Shown piece by piece: positions 46,424 to 55,361 of a stretch of 64,000 nucleotides of DNA (its first letter is position 1; every line of letters starts with the position of its first letter). Where the stretch lies: assembly GCF_014196425.1 (NCBI RefSeq), contig NZ_JACIDR010000001.1, positions 1,178,001 through 1,242,000 on the forward strand, given 5' to 3'. The stretch is from Hansschlegelia beijingensis (GTDB lineage: Bacteria > Pseudomonadota > Alphaproteobacteria > Rhizobiales > Methylopilaceae). The notes under the pieces were generated by a model. The model saw nothing but the letters and a program-made list of their open reading frames with translations, had not been told where the DNA came from and did no database searches. Made by a program: the position numbers and the translations under genes.

Positions 46424-49264
46424 CTACTCTGCGGCTTCCGCCAGGATGCGGCGGCTGAGCCGGGAGTGCTCCTCATACTCCTCCTGCCATGCGCTCGGCC
46501 CGTTCGAGGGCGCGACCTGCACGGCCGTCACCTTGTACTCCGGGCAGTTCGTCGCCCAGTCGGAGAAGTCGGTGGTGATGACGTTCGCCTGCGTGTTCGG
46601 ATGGTGGAACGTCGTGTAGACGACGCCCGGCGCCACCCGGTCGGTGATCAGGGCGCGCAGGCTCGTCTCGCCTGCGCGGCTGCGCAACGTCACCCAGTCG
46701 CCGTCCCGGACGCCGCGATCCTCGGCGTCCGCCGGATGGATCTCCAGCCGGTCCTCCTCGTGCCACCGCGAGTTCTCGGTGCGGCGGGTCTGCGCGCCGA
46801 CATTGTACTGGCTGAGGATGCGGCCGGTGGTGAGAAGCAGCGGGAAGCGCGGACCGACCTTCTCGTCCGTCGGCACATATTCGGTGATGACGAAGTTGCC
46901 CTTGCCGCGGACGAACTCGCCGATGTGCATGGTCGGCGTGCCTTCCGGAGCCTCCTCGTTGCAGGGCCACTGCACCGAGCCGAGCTCCTCGAGCTTGGCG
47001 AAGGAGACGCCATTGAAGCTCGGCGTCGAGGCCGCGATCTCGTCCATGATCTCGGACGGATGGTTGTAGTCCATCTCGTAGCCCATGGCCTTGGCGATCA
47101 TCAGCGTGATCTCCCAGTCGCCATAGCCGTTCTTCGGCGCCATCACCTTGCGGATGCGCTGGATGCGCCGCTCGGCGTTGGTGAAGGTGCCGTCCTTCTC
47201 GAGGAAGGAGCAGCCCGGCAGGAACACATGGGCGTAATTCGCGGTCTCGTTCAGGAACAGGTCCTGCACGACGACGCACTCCATCGCCTTGAGCCCGCCG
47301 ATGACATGCTGGGCGTCCGGGTCGGACTGGGCGATGTCCTCGCCCTGCACGTAGAGGCCCTTGAACGTGCCGTCGACGGCGGCGTCGAGCATGTTCGGAA
47401 TGCGCAGGCCGGGCTCGGGATCGAGCGGCACGCCCCAGAGCTTCTCGTAAAGCTCCCGGGTGTCGTCCTGGCTGACATGGCGGTAGCCCGGGTACTCGTG
47501 CGGGAACGAGCCCATGTCGCACGAGCCCTGCACGTTGTTCTGGCCGCGCAGTGGGTTCACGCCGACGCCCTCGCGACCGATGTTGCCGGTCGCCATGGCC
47601 AGGTTGGCGATCGCCATCACGGTCGTGGTGCCCTGGCTATGCTCGGTGACGCCGAGGCCATAGAAGATCGCGGCGTTGCCGCCGGTCGCATAGAGCCGCG
47701 CGGCCTCGCGGACGAGATGCGCGGGCACGCCCGTCACGGCTTCCGTCGCCTCCGGGGAATGGCGCTCCTCAGCGACGAACTCCGTCCACTCATGGAAGGT
47801 GTCGAGGTCCGCCCGCTCGCGGACGAACTCCTCGTTCACGAGGCCCTCGGTCACGATCACATTCGCGAACGCGGTCACCAGCGCCACATTCGTGCCCGGA
47901 CGCAGCGGCAGGTGGAAGTCGGCCTGGATGTGCGGGCTCTTCACCAGATCGATGCGGCGCGGATCGACGACGATCAGCCGCGCGCCCTGTCGCAGCCGCT
48001 TCTTCATGCGCGAGCCGAACACCGGATGGCCGTCGGTCGGGTTCGCCCCGATGACGAAGATCACGTCGGTATGCTCGATCGAGTCGAAGTCCTGCGTGCC
48101 GGCCGAGGTGCCGAACGTCGTCTTCAGGCCGTAGCCCGTCGGCGAGTGGCAGACGCGGGCGCAGGTATCGACATTGTTGTTGCCGAAGCCGGCGCGCACC
48201 AGCTTCTGGACGAGGTAGGTCTCCTCGTTGGTGCAGCGCGACGAGGTGATGCCGCCGACCGACGAGCGGCCATACTTGCCCTGGATGCGCTTGAACTCGG
48301 AAGCCGTGTAGGAGATCGCCTCCTCCCACGAGACCTCGCGCCACGGATCCGTGATGTTGGCCCGGATCATCGGCTTCAGGATGCGGTCCTGATGCTGCGC
48401 GTAGCCATAGGCGAAGCGGCCCTTGACGCAGGAGTGGCCGCGGTTCGCCCTGCCGTCCTTCCACGGCGTCATGCGGACGAGCTCGTCGCCGCGCATCTCG
48501 GCCTTGAAGGAGCAGCCGACGCCGCAATAGGCGCAGGTGGTGACGACCGAGTGCTCCGGCGTCCCGATGTCGTAGACCGACTTCTCCTGAAGCGTCGCCG
48601 TCGGACAGGCCTGCACGCAGGCGCCGCAGGACACGCATTCCGAGGTGATGAACGGCTCGTCCATGCCGGCGGAGACGCGGCTGTCGAACCCGCGGCCGGA
48701 GATCGTCAGCGCGAAGGTGCCCTGCACCTCCTCGCAGGCGCGCACGCAGCGCGAGCAGACGATGCACTTCGACGGATCATAGGTGAAGTACGGGTTCGAC
48801 TCGTCCTTCTTGGAGACGATGTGGTTCTCGCCCTCATAGCCGTAGCGGACCTCGCGGAGGCCCACCACGCCGGCCATGTCCTGCAGCTCGCAATCGCCAT
48901 TCGCCGAGCAGGTCAGGCAGTCGAGCGGGTGGTCGGAGATGTAGAGCTCCATGACGCCCTTGCGCAGCTGCTTCAGCCGCGGCGTCTGGGTCTTGACCAC
49001 CATGCCGTCCATCACGGGCGTGGTGCAGGAGGCGGGCGTGCCGGCGCGCCCCTCGATCTCGACGAGGCAGAGCCGGCAGGAGCCGAACGCCTCGACCGAG
49101 TCGGTCGCGCAGAGCTTGGGGATCTCGTTGTTGATCTCCATCGCCGCCCGCATGATCGAGGTTCCTTCCGGAACCGTGACCTGCTGGCCGTCGATCATCA
49201 GGCTGACGGTCTTCTCCGCCTTCGAGGCGGGGGTGCCGTAATCGATCTCTTGGATGAGGCTCAT
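46424..49264 (-). CDS. fdsA: NAD-dependent formate dehydrogenase alpha subunit (molybdenum/Fe-S)
   Basis: The catalytic subunit, 946 residues, oxidising formate to CO2 at a molybdenum bis-MGD centre. N-terminal [2Fe-2S] ligands lie in CATDSVEAFGSCRLC. A His/Cys [4Fe-4S] site follows (HPLDCLTCSANGDCELQ), then two ferredoxin clusters (CIVCSRCVRAC and CVSCGACVQACP) and the molybdopterin-domain cluster (CAYCGVGC). The Mo-ligating Cys and catalytic His are in DTCARVCHSPTG. I chose the ATG at 49264 (MSLIQEIDYGTPAS), 10 nt after the fdsB stop; the frame runs to 49303. Formate supplies NADH, typical of methylotrophs or autotrophs on C1 compounds. Confidence 0.97.
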   Translation of the reverse strand: MSLIQEIDYGTPASKAEKTVSLMIDGQQVTVPEGTSIMRAAMEINNEIPKLCATDSVEAFGSCRLCLVEIEGRAGTPASCTTPVMDGMVVKTQTPRLKQLRKGVMELYISDHPLDCLTCSANGDCELQDMAGVVGLREVRYGYEGENHIVSKKDESNPYFTYDPSKCIVCSRCVRACEEVQGTFALTISGRGFDSRVSAGMDEPFITSECVSCGACVQACPTATLQEKSVYDIGTPEHSVVTTCAYCGVGCSFKAEMRGDELVRMTPWKDGRANRGHSCVKGRFAYGYAQHQDRILKPMIRANITDPWREVSWEEAISYTASEFKRIQGKYGRSSVGGITSSRCTNEETYLVQKLVRAGFGNNNVDTCARVCHSPTGYGLKTTFGTSAGTQDFDSIEHTDVIFVIGANPTDGHPVFGSRMKKRLRQGARLIVVDPRRIDLVKSPHIQADFHLPLRPGTNVALVTAFANVIVTEGLVNEEFVRERADLDTFHEWTEFVAEERHSPEATEAVTGVPAHLVREAARLYATGGNAAIFYGLGVTEHSQGTTTVMAIANLAMATGNIGREGVGVNPLRGQNNVQGSCDMGSFPHEYPGYRHVSQDDTRELYEKLWGVPLDPEPGLRIPNMLDAAVDGTFKGLYVQGEDIAQSDPDAQHVIGGLKAMECVVVQDLFLNETANYAHVFLPGCSFLEKDGTFTNAERRIQRIRKVMAPKNGYGDWEITLMIAKAMGYEMDYNHPSEIMDEIAASTPSFNGVSFAKLEELGSVQWPCNEEAPEGTPTMHIGEFVRGKGNFVITEYVPTDEKVGPRFPLLLTTGRILSQYNVGAQTRRTENSRWHEEDRLEIHPADAEDRGVRDGDWVTLRSRAGETSLRALITDRVAPGVVYTTFHHPNTQANVITTDFSDWATNCPEYKVTAVQVAPSNGPSAWQEEYEEHSRLSRRILAEAAE

Positions 49265-49274
49265 GACGTTTCCC

Positions 49275-50834
49275 TCACTCCGCTGCGAGCATGGCCGGGC
49301 CACGCCCGAAATCTTCAGGGAAATGGGTGATGGCGCTCATCACCGGATACGGCGTGAAGCCGCCGAGCGCGCAGAGCGATCCCAGCTTCATCGTGTGGCA
49401 GAGGTCTTCGACGATCGTGAGCGCCCGCTCGCGCCCCGCGCCGCCGGCGATGACCTGATCGAGCATCTCGACGCCACGGGTTGAGCCGATGCGGCAGGGC
49501 GTGCATTTCCCGCAGCTCTCGATGGCGCAGAACTCCATGGCGAAGCGCGCCTGCTCGACCATGTCGACGTTGTCGTCGAAAACGACGATGCCGCCATGCC
49601 CGATCAGGCCGTCGCGCTTGGCGAAGGCCTCGTAATCGAAGGGCGTATCGAAGTAGGAGCGCGGGAAATACGCGCCGAGCGGCCCGCCGACCTGCACGGC
49701 CCGAACCGGCCGGCCGGTGAACGTGCCGCCGCCGACCTCGTCGACCAGTTCGCCGAGCGTCACGCCGAAGGCGATCTCGTAGAGGCCGCCATATTTGACG
49801 TTGCCGGCGAGCTGGATCGGCATGGTGCCGCGCGAGCGGCCGAAGCCGACCTCCGCGTAGGCCTTGGCGCCCTCAGCCAGGATGAACGGCACGGAAGCCA
49901 GCGAGATGACGTTGTTGATCACCGTCGGCTTGCCGAACAGGCCCTTGTGGGCCGGCAGCGGCGGCTTGGCGCGGACCAGGCCGCGCCTGCCCTCGAGGCT
50001 CTCGAGCAGGGAGGTCTCCTCGCCGCACACATAGGCCCCCGCCCCGACCCGCACTTCCATGTCGAAGGCGTAGTCCGAGCCGGCGACGCTACGGCCGAGA
50101 TAGCCCGCCATGCGGGCGACCTTGATCGCCCGGTTCATCACCGCGACCGCGTGCGGGTATTCCGAGCGGCAGTAGACGTAGCCCTTGGTGGCGCCGACCG
50201 CGAGGCCCGCGATCGTCATGCCCTCGATGAGCTGGAAGGGATCGCCCTCCATGATCATCCGGTCGGCGAACGTGCCGCTGTCGCCTTCGTCGGCGTTGCA
50301 GACGATGTACTTCTGGCCGGGAGGGCACTGGGCGACGGTGCGCCACTTGATGCCGGTCGGGAAGCCGGCGCCGCCGCGCCCGCGCAGGCCGGAGTCGAAG
50401 ACCTCCTCGACCGTCGCCGCGGCGCCGAGCTCGATCGCACGCTCCAAGCCCTTGTAGCCGCCATGGGCGCGGTAGTCGTCCAGCGACACCGGATCGGTGA
50501 GGCCGACCCGCTTGAAGGTGAAGCGCTCCTGCTTGGCGAAGAACTGGATCTGCTCGACGTCGCCGAGGCGGAGCGCGTCGCCCTTGCCGTCGAGCAGGCC
50601 GGCGTCGAGCAGCGTCTCGACGTCCCGCGCCTTGACGGGACCGTAACCGACGCGGCCGGAGGGCGTGACCACCTCGACCAGCGGCTCCAGCCAGAACATG
50701 CCGCGCGAGCCGTTGCGCACGATCTGCGCGTCGACCCCGCGGCGCTCCAGCGCGTCGGCCAGCGCCTTCGCGACCTTGTCGGCGCCGAGCGCGACCGCGC
50801 CCGCGTCGCCGGGGACATAGATGCGCGTCGTCAT
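49275..50834 (-). CDS. fdsB: NAD-dependent formate dehydrogenase beta subunit (FMN, NADH site)
   Basis: A 519-residue NuoF-like subunit that passes electrons to NAD. FMN/NAD sites are visible as GLRGRGGAGFPTGIKW, VCNADEGDSGTFADR and YVCGEETSLLESLEG. The C-terminal [4Fe-4S] ligands are in ESCGKCTPCRIGSTRG. An extra N-terminal region (about 1-110) is a thioredoxin-like [2Fe-2S]-type fold in this family, although I see no obvious cluster cysteines in it here. The ATG at 50834 overlaps the fdsG stop (ATGA). Confidence 0.96.
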   Translation of the reverse strand: MTTRIYVPGDAGAVALGADKVAKALADALERRGVDAQIVRNGSRGMFWLEPLVEVVTPSGRVGYGPVKARDVETLLDAGLLDGKGDALRLGDVEQIQFFAKQERFTFKRVGLTDPVSLDDYRAHGGYKGLERAIELGAAATVEEVFDSGLRGRGGAGFPTGIKWRTVAQCPPGQKYIVCNADEGDSGTFADRMIMEGDPFQLIEGMTIAGLAVGATKGYVYCRSEYPHAVAVMNRAIKVARMAGYLGRSVAGSDYAFDMEVRVGAGAYVCGEETSLLESLEGRRGLVRAKPPLPAHKGLFGKPTVINNVISLASVPFILAEGAKAYAEVGFGRSRGTMPIQLAGNVKYGGLYEIAFGVTLGELVDEVGGGTFTGRPVRAVQVGGPLGAYFPRSYFDTPFDYEAFAKRDGLIGHGGIVVFDDNVDMVEQARFAMEFCAIESCGKCTPCRIGSTRGVEMLDQVIAGGAGRERALTIVEDLCHTMKLGSLCALGGFTPYPVMSAITHFPEDFGRGPAMLAAE

Positions 50835-51334
50835 GCCCCGCACTCCGCGGCGATCTCTTCGATCTCCTCGTCATCGATGCGGCCGATCAGCCGGCCGTCG
50901 ACCATCGCGGCGGGCGCGCAGCTGCACAGGCCGAGGCAGTAGATCGGCTCCAGCGTCACCTGGCCGTCCGGCCGGGTCTCGCCATAGCCGACGTTCAGCG
51001 TCTTGGAGATCTTGGCGGCGGTCGCGCGGCCGCCGGCGGCCTGGCAGGCCTCGGCCACACACACCTTCACGACATGCTTGCCGGCCGGCTCGTGACGGAA
51101 GTCATGGTAGAAGGTGAGGGTCCCGTGAACCTCTGCGCGCGACAGGTTCAGCGCGCTCGCGATCATCGGGACCGCGTCCTGCGGCACATAGCCGAAGGTC
51201 GCCTGCATCGCATGGAGGATGGGCATCGCGGCGCCTTCCAGCGGAAGGTGCTCGGTGATGATCTCCGAGCCGCGAGTCGGCGTCCAGGCCTCGTAACGTC
51301 CGCGCGCGACGGTGACCGAATGTCCCATGGTCAT
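50831..51334 (-). CDS. fdsG: NAD-dependent formate dehydrogenase gamma subunit ([2Fe-2S])
   Basis: A 167-residue NuoE-like subunit. Cluster ligands are C-x4-C in VCVAEACQAAGG and C-x3-C in YCLGLCSCAP. The helical start EHLPLEGAAMPILHAMQATFGYVP is typical. I chose the ATG at 51334 because GGAGGAG lies 8 nt upstream of it; an ATG at 51352 is in frame but its codons are that ribosome site. First gene of fdsGBACD; the 97-bp gap to the upstream LysR gene holds the regulatory inverted repeat. Confidence 0.95.
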   Translation of the reverse strand: MTMGHSVTVARGRYEAWTPTRGSEIITEHLPLEGAAMPILHAMQATFGYVPQDAVPMIASALNLSRAEVHGTLTFYHDFRHEPAGKHVVKVCVAEACQAAGGRATAAKISKTLNVGYGETRPDGQVTLEPIYCLGLCSCAPAAMVDGRLIGRIDDEEIEEIAAECGA

Positions 51335-51414
51335 GCTGCGGCGCTCCTCCATATAATTTTTCTTATTTCAGAGAGTGGGTCCTCCTTACTGGTGGATCAA
51401 TTCGCGTGTCTCGT

Positions 51415-51441
51415 CGCGTCATAGACGATTTCTATGACGCG
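51415..51441. promoter_or_regulatory. Perfect inverted repeat, likely LysR operator of the fds operon
   Basis: CGCGTCATAG (51415-51424) and CTATGACGCG (51432-51441) are exact complements with a 7-nt spacer, giving the core ATAG-N7-CTAT. This is the spacing and core of LysR-type sites, and the same as the OxyR half-unit. It overlaps the last codons of the LysR gene and lies about 80 bp upstream of fdsG. No T tract follows on either strand, so a terminator is unlikely. Confidence 0.6.
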
Positions 51442-52352
51442 TCCTCTGCCGGGGCGCGCAGGACCGCGACCTTGGCGGCGAGCGCCTTGGCCTCGGCCAC
51501 GAGGGCTTTGGTGGCGGGCGTCATGGGCTCGCGATGCGGCACCACCAGCCCCACCGTGTGCACCACCTCCGGCTCCACGATCGGAATCGACCGCACGTTG
51601 GGGGGCAATCCCATCGTCTCGCCGAAGCTCTGCGGCATGACGCTGGCCCAGGCGCCGGTGCGCACATGCGCGAACAGCACGACCGTCGAGTTCGATTCGA
51701 GAGTGGGCGCAGGCGCGACCCCCGCCTCGCGCAGCAGCCCCTCGACGATCCGTCGGTTCTGCATGTCGGTGGTGAGGAGGCAGAGCGGCAGCCGTCCGAC
51801 CTCCCGCCATGTCACGGTGTCCCGATCCCCGAGCGGGCCGTCCGCCGACGTCAGCAGCCTGTAGCCCTCCCGCCAGATCGGAACCGCCGAGACGCGGGCT
51901 ATCGGCTCGTTGTCGAGATAGGTGATGCCGGCGTCGATCTCGAGATTGTCGAGCGCGGTGCCGATGTCGAGGCTCGTGCTGCTGAGGATCGTGAAGCGCA
52001 CATCCTTGTGCTTCGCCCGGAACGGCGTGGTCAGTTGCGCCACCATCGGCAAGGCGGTCGGGATGACGGCGATCCGCAGGTGGCCGACCACGCCGCGTTT
52101 CAGCGCGTCGATGTCCTGGCGCATGGCGCGGGCGTCGCCGACGATCCGGCGCGCCCAGTCGAGCGCGCGCTCGCCTTCCGGCGTGAAGCCGTGGAAGCGC
52201 GAACCGCGCTCCACCAGCCGCACCCCAAGCTGGTCCTCGAGTTGTTTGACGCCGGCGGACAACGTCGGCTGCGTGACGCCGCAGGCTTCCGCAGCTCGGC
52301 CGAAATGGCGCTCCTGAGCGAGCGCGAGAAGAAAGTCCAGTTTGTCGAGCAT
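51432..52352 (-). CDS. LysR-family regulator next to the fds operon (FdsR-like)
   Basis: A 306-residue LysR-type regulator. The winged HTH (about 1-60) reads MLDKLDFLLALAQERHFGRA then TQPTLSAGVKQLEDQLGVRL. The effector domain follows (about 88-290) with HLRIAVIPTALPM and VRTGAWASVMPQS. It is upstream of and co-directional with fdsGBACD; a LysR regulator (FdsR) is known beside the fds operon of Cupriavidus necator, so control by formate or redox state is plausible (inference). The start ATG 52352 fits the family; the long frame upstream does not. The gene end overlaps the inverted repeat at 51415. Confidence 0.92.
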   Translation of the reverse strand: MLDKLDFLLALAQERHFGRAAEACGVTQPTLSAGVKQLEDQLGVRLVERGSRFHGFTPEGERALDWARRIVGDARAMRQDIDALKRGVVGHLRIAVIPTALPMVAQLTTPFRAKHKDVRFTILSSTSLDIGTALDNLEIDAGITYLDNEPIARVSAVPIWREGYRLLTSADGPLGDRDTVTWREVGRLPLCLLTTDMQNRRIVEGLLREAGVAPAPTLESNSTVVLFAHVRTGAWASVMPQSFGETMGLPPNVRSIPIVEPEVVHTVGLVVPHREPMTPATKALVAEAKALAAKVAVLRAPAEDAS

Positions 52353-52508
52353 AGGCACCGTGTCGCGAGGTTCCGGACAACGATAGGCTGTCCCAGGCGG
52401 TCGCGCACCTGCCGTGACGTCCCAGGGCCGGCGCGTCGAACCGTCCCTTGCGGGAGCGCCCTCCCCGCTTAGCTTGAGCGCCGACGGAAACGCGAAAGGA
52501 CCTGAACC

Positions 52509-53222
52509 ATGGCCGAAGCGACGACGGCGCCGATCGAGCTGCATTACTGGCCGACGCCCAACGGGTGGAAGATCACCATCATGCTGGAGGAGTGCGGCCT
52601 GCCCTACCGCGTCGTCCCCGTGAATATCGGCAAGGGCGACCAGTTCGCGCCCGAGTTCCTCAGAATCTCGCCGAACAACAAGATGCCCGCGCTGGTGGAC
52701 CCGGACGGTCCCGACGGGTCGCCGATCTCGATCTTCGAATCCGGAGCGATCCTGCAGTATCTCGGTCGCAAGACCGGGAAGTTCTATCCCGCCGACGAGC
52801 GCCGGCGGGTCGAGGTCGAGGAATGGCTGTTCTGGCAGGTCGGGGGCTTCGGCCCGATGCTGGGCCAGGTTCACCATTTCCGGAACTACGCGCCCGAGCA
52901 GATCCCGTACGCGATCGACCGCTACGTCAACGAGGCGCACAGGCTGTACGGCGTTCTGAACCAGCGCCTGAAGGACCGCGACTTCATCTGCGGGGATTAT
53001 TCGATCGCCGACATGGCCACGGTCGGCTGGGCCAAGCTCTGGGACAAGCAGGGACAGGACCTGAAAGAGTTTCCCGAGGTCGCGCGCTGGCTCGACACGA
53101 TGCTGGCGCGCCCGGCCGTGGCGCGGGGCCTGGCCGTGAAGGTCGAGGCCCCGGCGTTCGACCTCGCTCAGGACAAGGCGGCGCAGAGCATTCTGTTCGG
53201 CCAGCGCGCGCGCGGCGCCTGA
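52509..53222 (+). CDS. Glutathione S-transferase (YghU/YfcG-like)
   Basis: A 237-residue GST of the nu class. The N-terminal thioredoxin fold contains YWPTPNGWKITIMLEECGLPY with the T-x-N/S-x-K motif of this class, PNNKMPALVDP (cis-Pro), and IFESGAILQYL with the Glu-Ser glutathione site. The all-helical C-terminal domain has YSIADMATVGW. Nu-class enzymes act as disulfide-bond oxidoreductases or peroxidases with bound glutathione. It is divergent from the LysR gene across 156 bp and could be within its control (inference). Confidence 0.93.
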   Translation: MAEATTAPIELHYWPTPNGWKITIMLEECGLPYRVVPVNIGKGDQFAPEFLRISPNNKMPALVDPDGPDGSPISIFESGAILQYLGRKTGKFYPADERRRVEVEEWLFWQVGGFGPMLGQVHHFRNYAPEQIPYAIDRYVNEAHRLYGVLNQRLKDRDFICGDYSIADMATVGWAKLWDKQGQDLKEFPEVARWLDTMLARPAVARGLAVKVEAPAFDLAQDKAAQSILFGQRARGA

Positions 53223-53336
53223 GCTTCGCGCCGGAACCGCGGGGGCTTGGCGGACGTTCCGCGAGCGCCACTTTCTCGCGTGTGTTCCGGCGCGGACAAA
53301 ATGCGCCGGCGGACGACCAGATCAGGAGATCGCTGA

Positions 53337-53660
53337 ATGTCTGACACCACCCAGGGGGCCGCCGGCGCCACCGGCGCGCGCGCGTCATCGGTCGAGGCTG
53401 ATCTCGAGACGCTGCGGAAGGACGTGGCGACGCTGACCGAGACGCTTTCGGCGCTGATGTCGGACAGCGCGGCGACGGCCCGGAGCGCCGCCCGCGAGGG
53501 CATGAACCGCGCCAGCGCCGCGGCCGAAGACGCCAAGGCGCGGGCGCAGGCCGCCGCGGACGACCTGAGCGCGACTATCGTCGAGAATCCTCTCACGGCG
53601 GTGTTGGTCGCTCTCGGGCTCGGATACGTCGTGGGCGCGCTCGGCCGGAGCCGCCGCTGA
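53337..53660 (+). CDS. YqjD/ElaB (DUF883)-like membrane-anchored protein
   Basis: A 107-residue protein: an Ala-rich helical cytoplasmic part (about 20-80) with alternating charges, then a single C-terminal hydrophobic anchor (NPLTAVLVALGLGYVVGALG) ending in SRR. This tail-anchored pattern is that of DUF883/YqjD proteins, some of which bind ribosomes at the membrane in stationary phase. The stop overlaps the next start by 1 nt (TGATG), matching the yqjD-yqjE order. A nested inverted repeat lies upstream at 53228-53293. Confidence 0.82.
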   Translation: MSDTTQGAAGATGARASSVEADLETLRKDVATLTETLSALMSDSAATARSAAREGMNRASAAAEDAKARAQAAADDLSATIVENPLTAVLVALGLGYVVGALGRSRR

Positions 53661-54124
53661 TGTTGCGCCTGCTGATGCAGGCAGGCGCGGGACTGGCGAC
53701 ATTCAACCTCGGGCGCAGGATCGCCCGTTTGAAACGCACGGCGATATTTGTCGCCGTGGCGGCGGTGCTCGGCCTGCTCGGCCTTGGCGCGCTTACGGCT
53801 GCGGCGATCATCGGCCTTGCGCCCAAGCTCGGCGTGATCTGGGCGCCGGTCGTGGTCGGCGGCGTGCTGATCTTCATCGCGGCTATGCTCGCGTTGATCG
53901 GCACGCGGAAGCCGAAGCCTGTCGCATCGCCGTTGTTCGGCCGCATGGCGCAGGTCGGCGTGGCTGGCGCGGCCCTGAACGCCACTCGACCGCCGCCCGC
54001 CCGTGCTCGCGGCGGTGACGCGCCCCCTCCGCCGCCGCCTGATCCGAAGAGACGGCGAAAGCGCGTCGTGAACCTGATGCTGATCGCGACGCTCGCCGGC
54101 CTGGTGCTCGGCCGCCGGCTCTGA
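53660..54124 (+). CDS. YqjE/holin-X-like small membrane protein
   Basis: A 154-residue protein with two hydrophobic segments (IFVAVAAVLGLLGLGALTAAAIIGLA and WAPVVVGGVLIFIAAMLALIG) and a proline/arginine-rich tail that ends with a third (VVNLMLIATLAGLVLG). It resembles the phage-holin/YqjE group that follows yqjD in many proteobacteria. Function is not known. The two genes are translationally coupled and end at a 13-bp terminator. Confidence 0.78.
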   Translation: MLRLLMQAGAGLATFNLGRRIARLKRTAIFVAVAAVLGLLGLGALTAAAIIGLAPKLGVIWAPVVVGGVLIFIAAMLALIGTRKPKPVASPLFGRMAQVGVAGAALNATRPPPARARGGDAPPPPPPDPKRRRKRVVNLMLIATLAGLVLGRRL

Positions 54125-54139
54125 AGAAAGAACGTAGAA

Positions 54140-54172
54140 AAGGCCGCCGCGGGAGACCGCGGCGGCCTTCTT
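54140..54172. terminator. Bidirectional terminator
   Basis: A perfect 13-bp stem (AAGGCCGCCGCGG with CCGCGGCGGCCTT), loop GAGA. Plus strand continues CTTCTTC; minus strand continues TTTTCTAC. It serves the YqjE-like gene and the converging secreted-protein gene. Confidence 0.88.
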
Positions 54173-54189
54173 CATTCGAGGCGTCCAGA

Positions 54190-54525
54190 TCAGTTGCGCG
54201 TATCGGTTCCCGGCACAGGCTTGGATCCAGACGAGCCGGAGGTGGCCGCTGATCCGGCGCCAGCCGGGGCCTGCGGCACCGGATGCACCCCGCCGCCCGC
54301 GTCGTTGCTGTTCATGCTGGTGCCGCTCGGGCCGGTGGGCTCCTGAGAGGCGCCGCCGCCCATCGACGGCGTCCGGCGGACCTGCTCGTTCGTCCGCTGG
54401 TCCTGAGCGTTGTCCGTGTTGCCGGTCGACCTCGCCGGCTGCTCCTGCGCGACCGCCGCCAGCGGCGTCGCGGCGAGGCCGGCGGCGAAGGCGACCGAGG
54501 TCACGGCCTTCATCATCTTCAACAT
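54190..54525 (-). CDS. Small secreted protein of low complexity
   Basis: A 111-residue protein with a clear signal peptide (KMMKAVTSVAFAAGLAATPLAAVAQ, cleavage after AVA or AVAQ). The mature part is 85 residues rich in Gly, Ser, Thr, Asn and Pro with no cysteine or catalytic motif, so it is probably disordered. It could be a periplasmic or surface protein. The ATG at 54525 begins the signal sequence; the frame upstream to 54708 does not look coding. I do not recognise a family. Confidence 0.65.
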   Translation of the reverse strand: MLKMMKAVTSVAFAAGLAATPLAAVAQEQPARSTGNTDNAQDQRTNEQVRRTPSMGGGASQEPTGPSGTSMNSNDAGGGVHPVPQAPAGAGSAATSGSSGSKPVPGTDTRN

Positions 54526-55043
54526 TCGTCGTGCACTCCCATGATGACGCGTGGCATGTCGCCCGCACGATCCAGGCGCGCGCACGCTTAGGACGCCATC
54601 TGCTGTGCCTCCGCCCGAGATCAAGAAAGGATCTGCGCCCGCGAGGCGAAAAAATTTCTTGGGCTTTTCCGGAACTAAATTGCGGTTCCGCCTCCCTGTT
54701 CTGGCCATCGCCTCGGGTAGCGCCGCGATGTCAGCATGCGAGCGCGCGTCGCCAAGGAATGACCCGGCGTGAATTCCCGAACGGAGCGATCATGCGGCGT
54801 GGTTTGCGACGCGTGAAGCGGCTTGCCTAACGCTTCCCTTCACCCCGCCAGCGTAGCCCTGATGCTCTTGAGAAAACTCAGATAATGGTCGATTAATTTT
54901 ACGTTCTATTTGGGGCTCATTTAGCCTGCATTCATGTAAAAGTTTAATCTGGAAGTAGAGAGCAGGCTCGATAGTCGACGGACAGGCGCTCATTCGCGCC
55001 AGCCGATCGGCCGAGCCGGCCGACAACGACAGGGGACGAGGCG
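54526..55043. other. Non-coding stretch of 518 bp, AT-rich in its second half
   Basis: No gene is supported. 54640-54670 and 54870-54960 are strongly AT-rich compared with the surroundings. A candidate promoter for the next gene is at 54868-54896. The rest may hold the promoter of the secreted-protein gene (minus strand) or an unrecognised small RNA; I see no strong hairpin with a T tract. Confidence 0.5.
54868..54896 (+). promoter_or_regulatory. Candidate sigma-70-type promoter
   Basis: TTGAGA (54868-54873) and GATTAA (54891-54896) are separated by 17 bp in an AT-rich island, about 150 bp before the Sel1-like gene. The match is partial and unproven. Confidence 0.3.
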
Positions 55044-55310
55044 ATGGCTCGCTATGACATGTCCACGATCGAAACCGGCGCGCTGGGCGCGGTCGCGCCG
55101 GGCGCGGTCTTCCTCCAGCTCGGCATGGCCGCGGCCCTGGGCCGCCACGGCGCGATCGACCGCGTGGCGGCGCACAAATGGTTCAACCTCGCCGCGCGGG
55201 ACGGCGTCGCCGAGGCCATCCGCCTGCGGCGGGAGCTGTCGCTCGAGATGAGCGCGGCCGAGATCGCCGACGCCCAGCGCGCCGCGCGCGAGTGGCTCGC
55301 CGCCCATTGA
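55044..55310 (+). CDS. Sel1-repeat-like small protein
   Basis: An 88-residue protein. The block DRVAAHKWFNLAARDGVAEA followed by IRLRRELSLEMSAAEIADAQ and a terminal W is a single Sel1-like (TPR-related) unit typical of small Rhizobiales proteins. No signal peptide. Sel1 repeats bind proteins; the partner is unknown. ATG 55044 has GGGGACGAGG upstream. It precedes tRNA-Ser on the same strand. Confidence 0.78.
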   Translation: MARYDMSTIETGALGAVAPGAVFLQLGMAAALGRHGAIDRVAAHKWFNLAARDGVAEAIRLRRELSLEMSAAEIADAQRAAREWLAAH

Positions 55311-55361
55311 TCGCGTTCGGGCGTTGACCGCCCGAACGGCCCCGTGTACCCCTGCCGCCAC

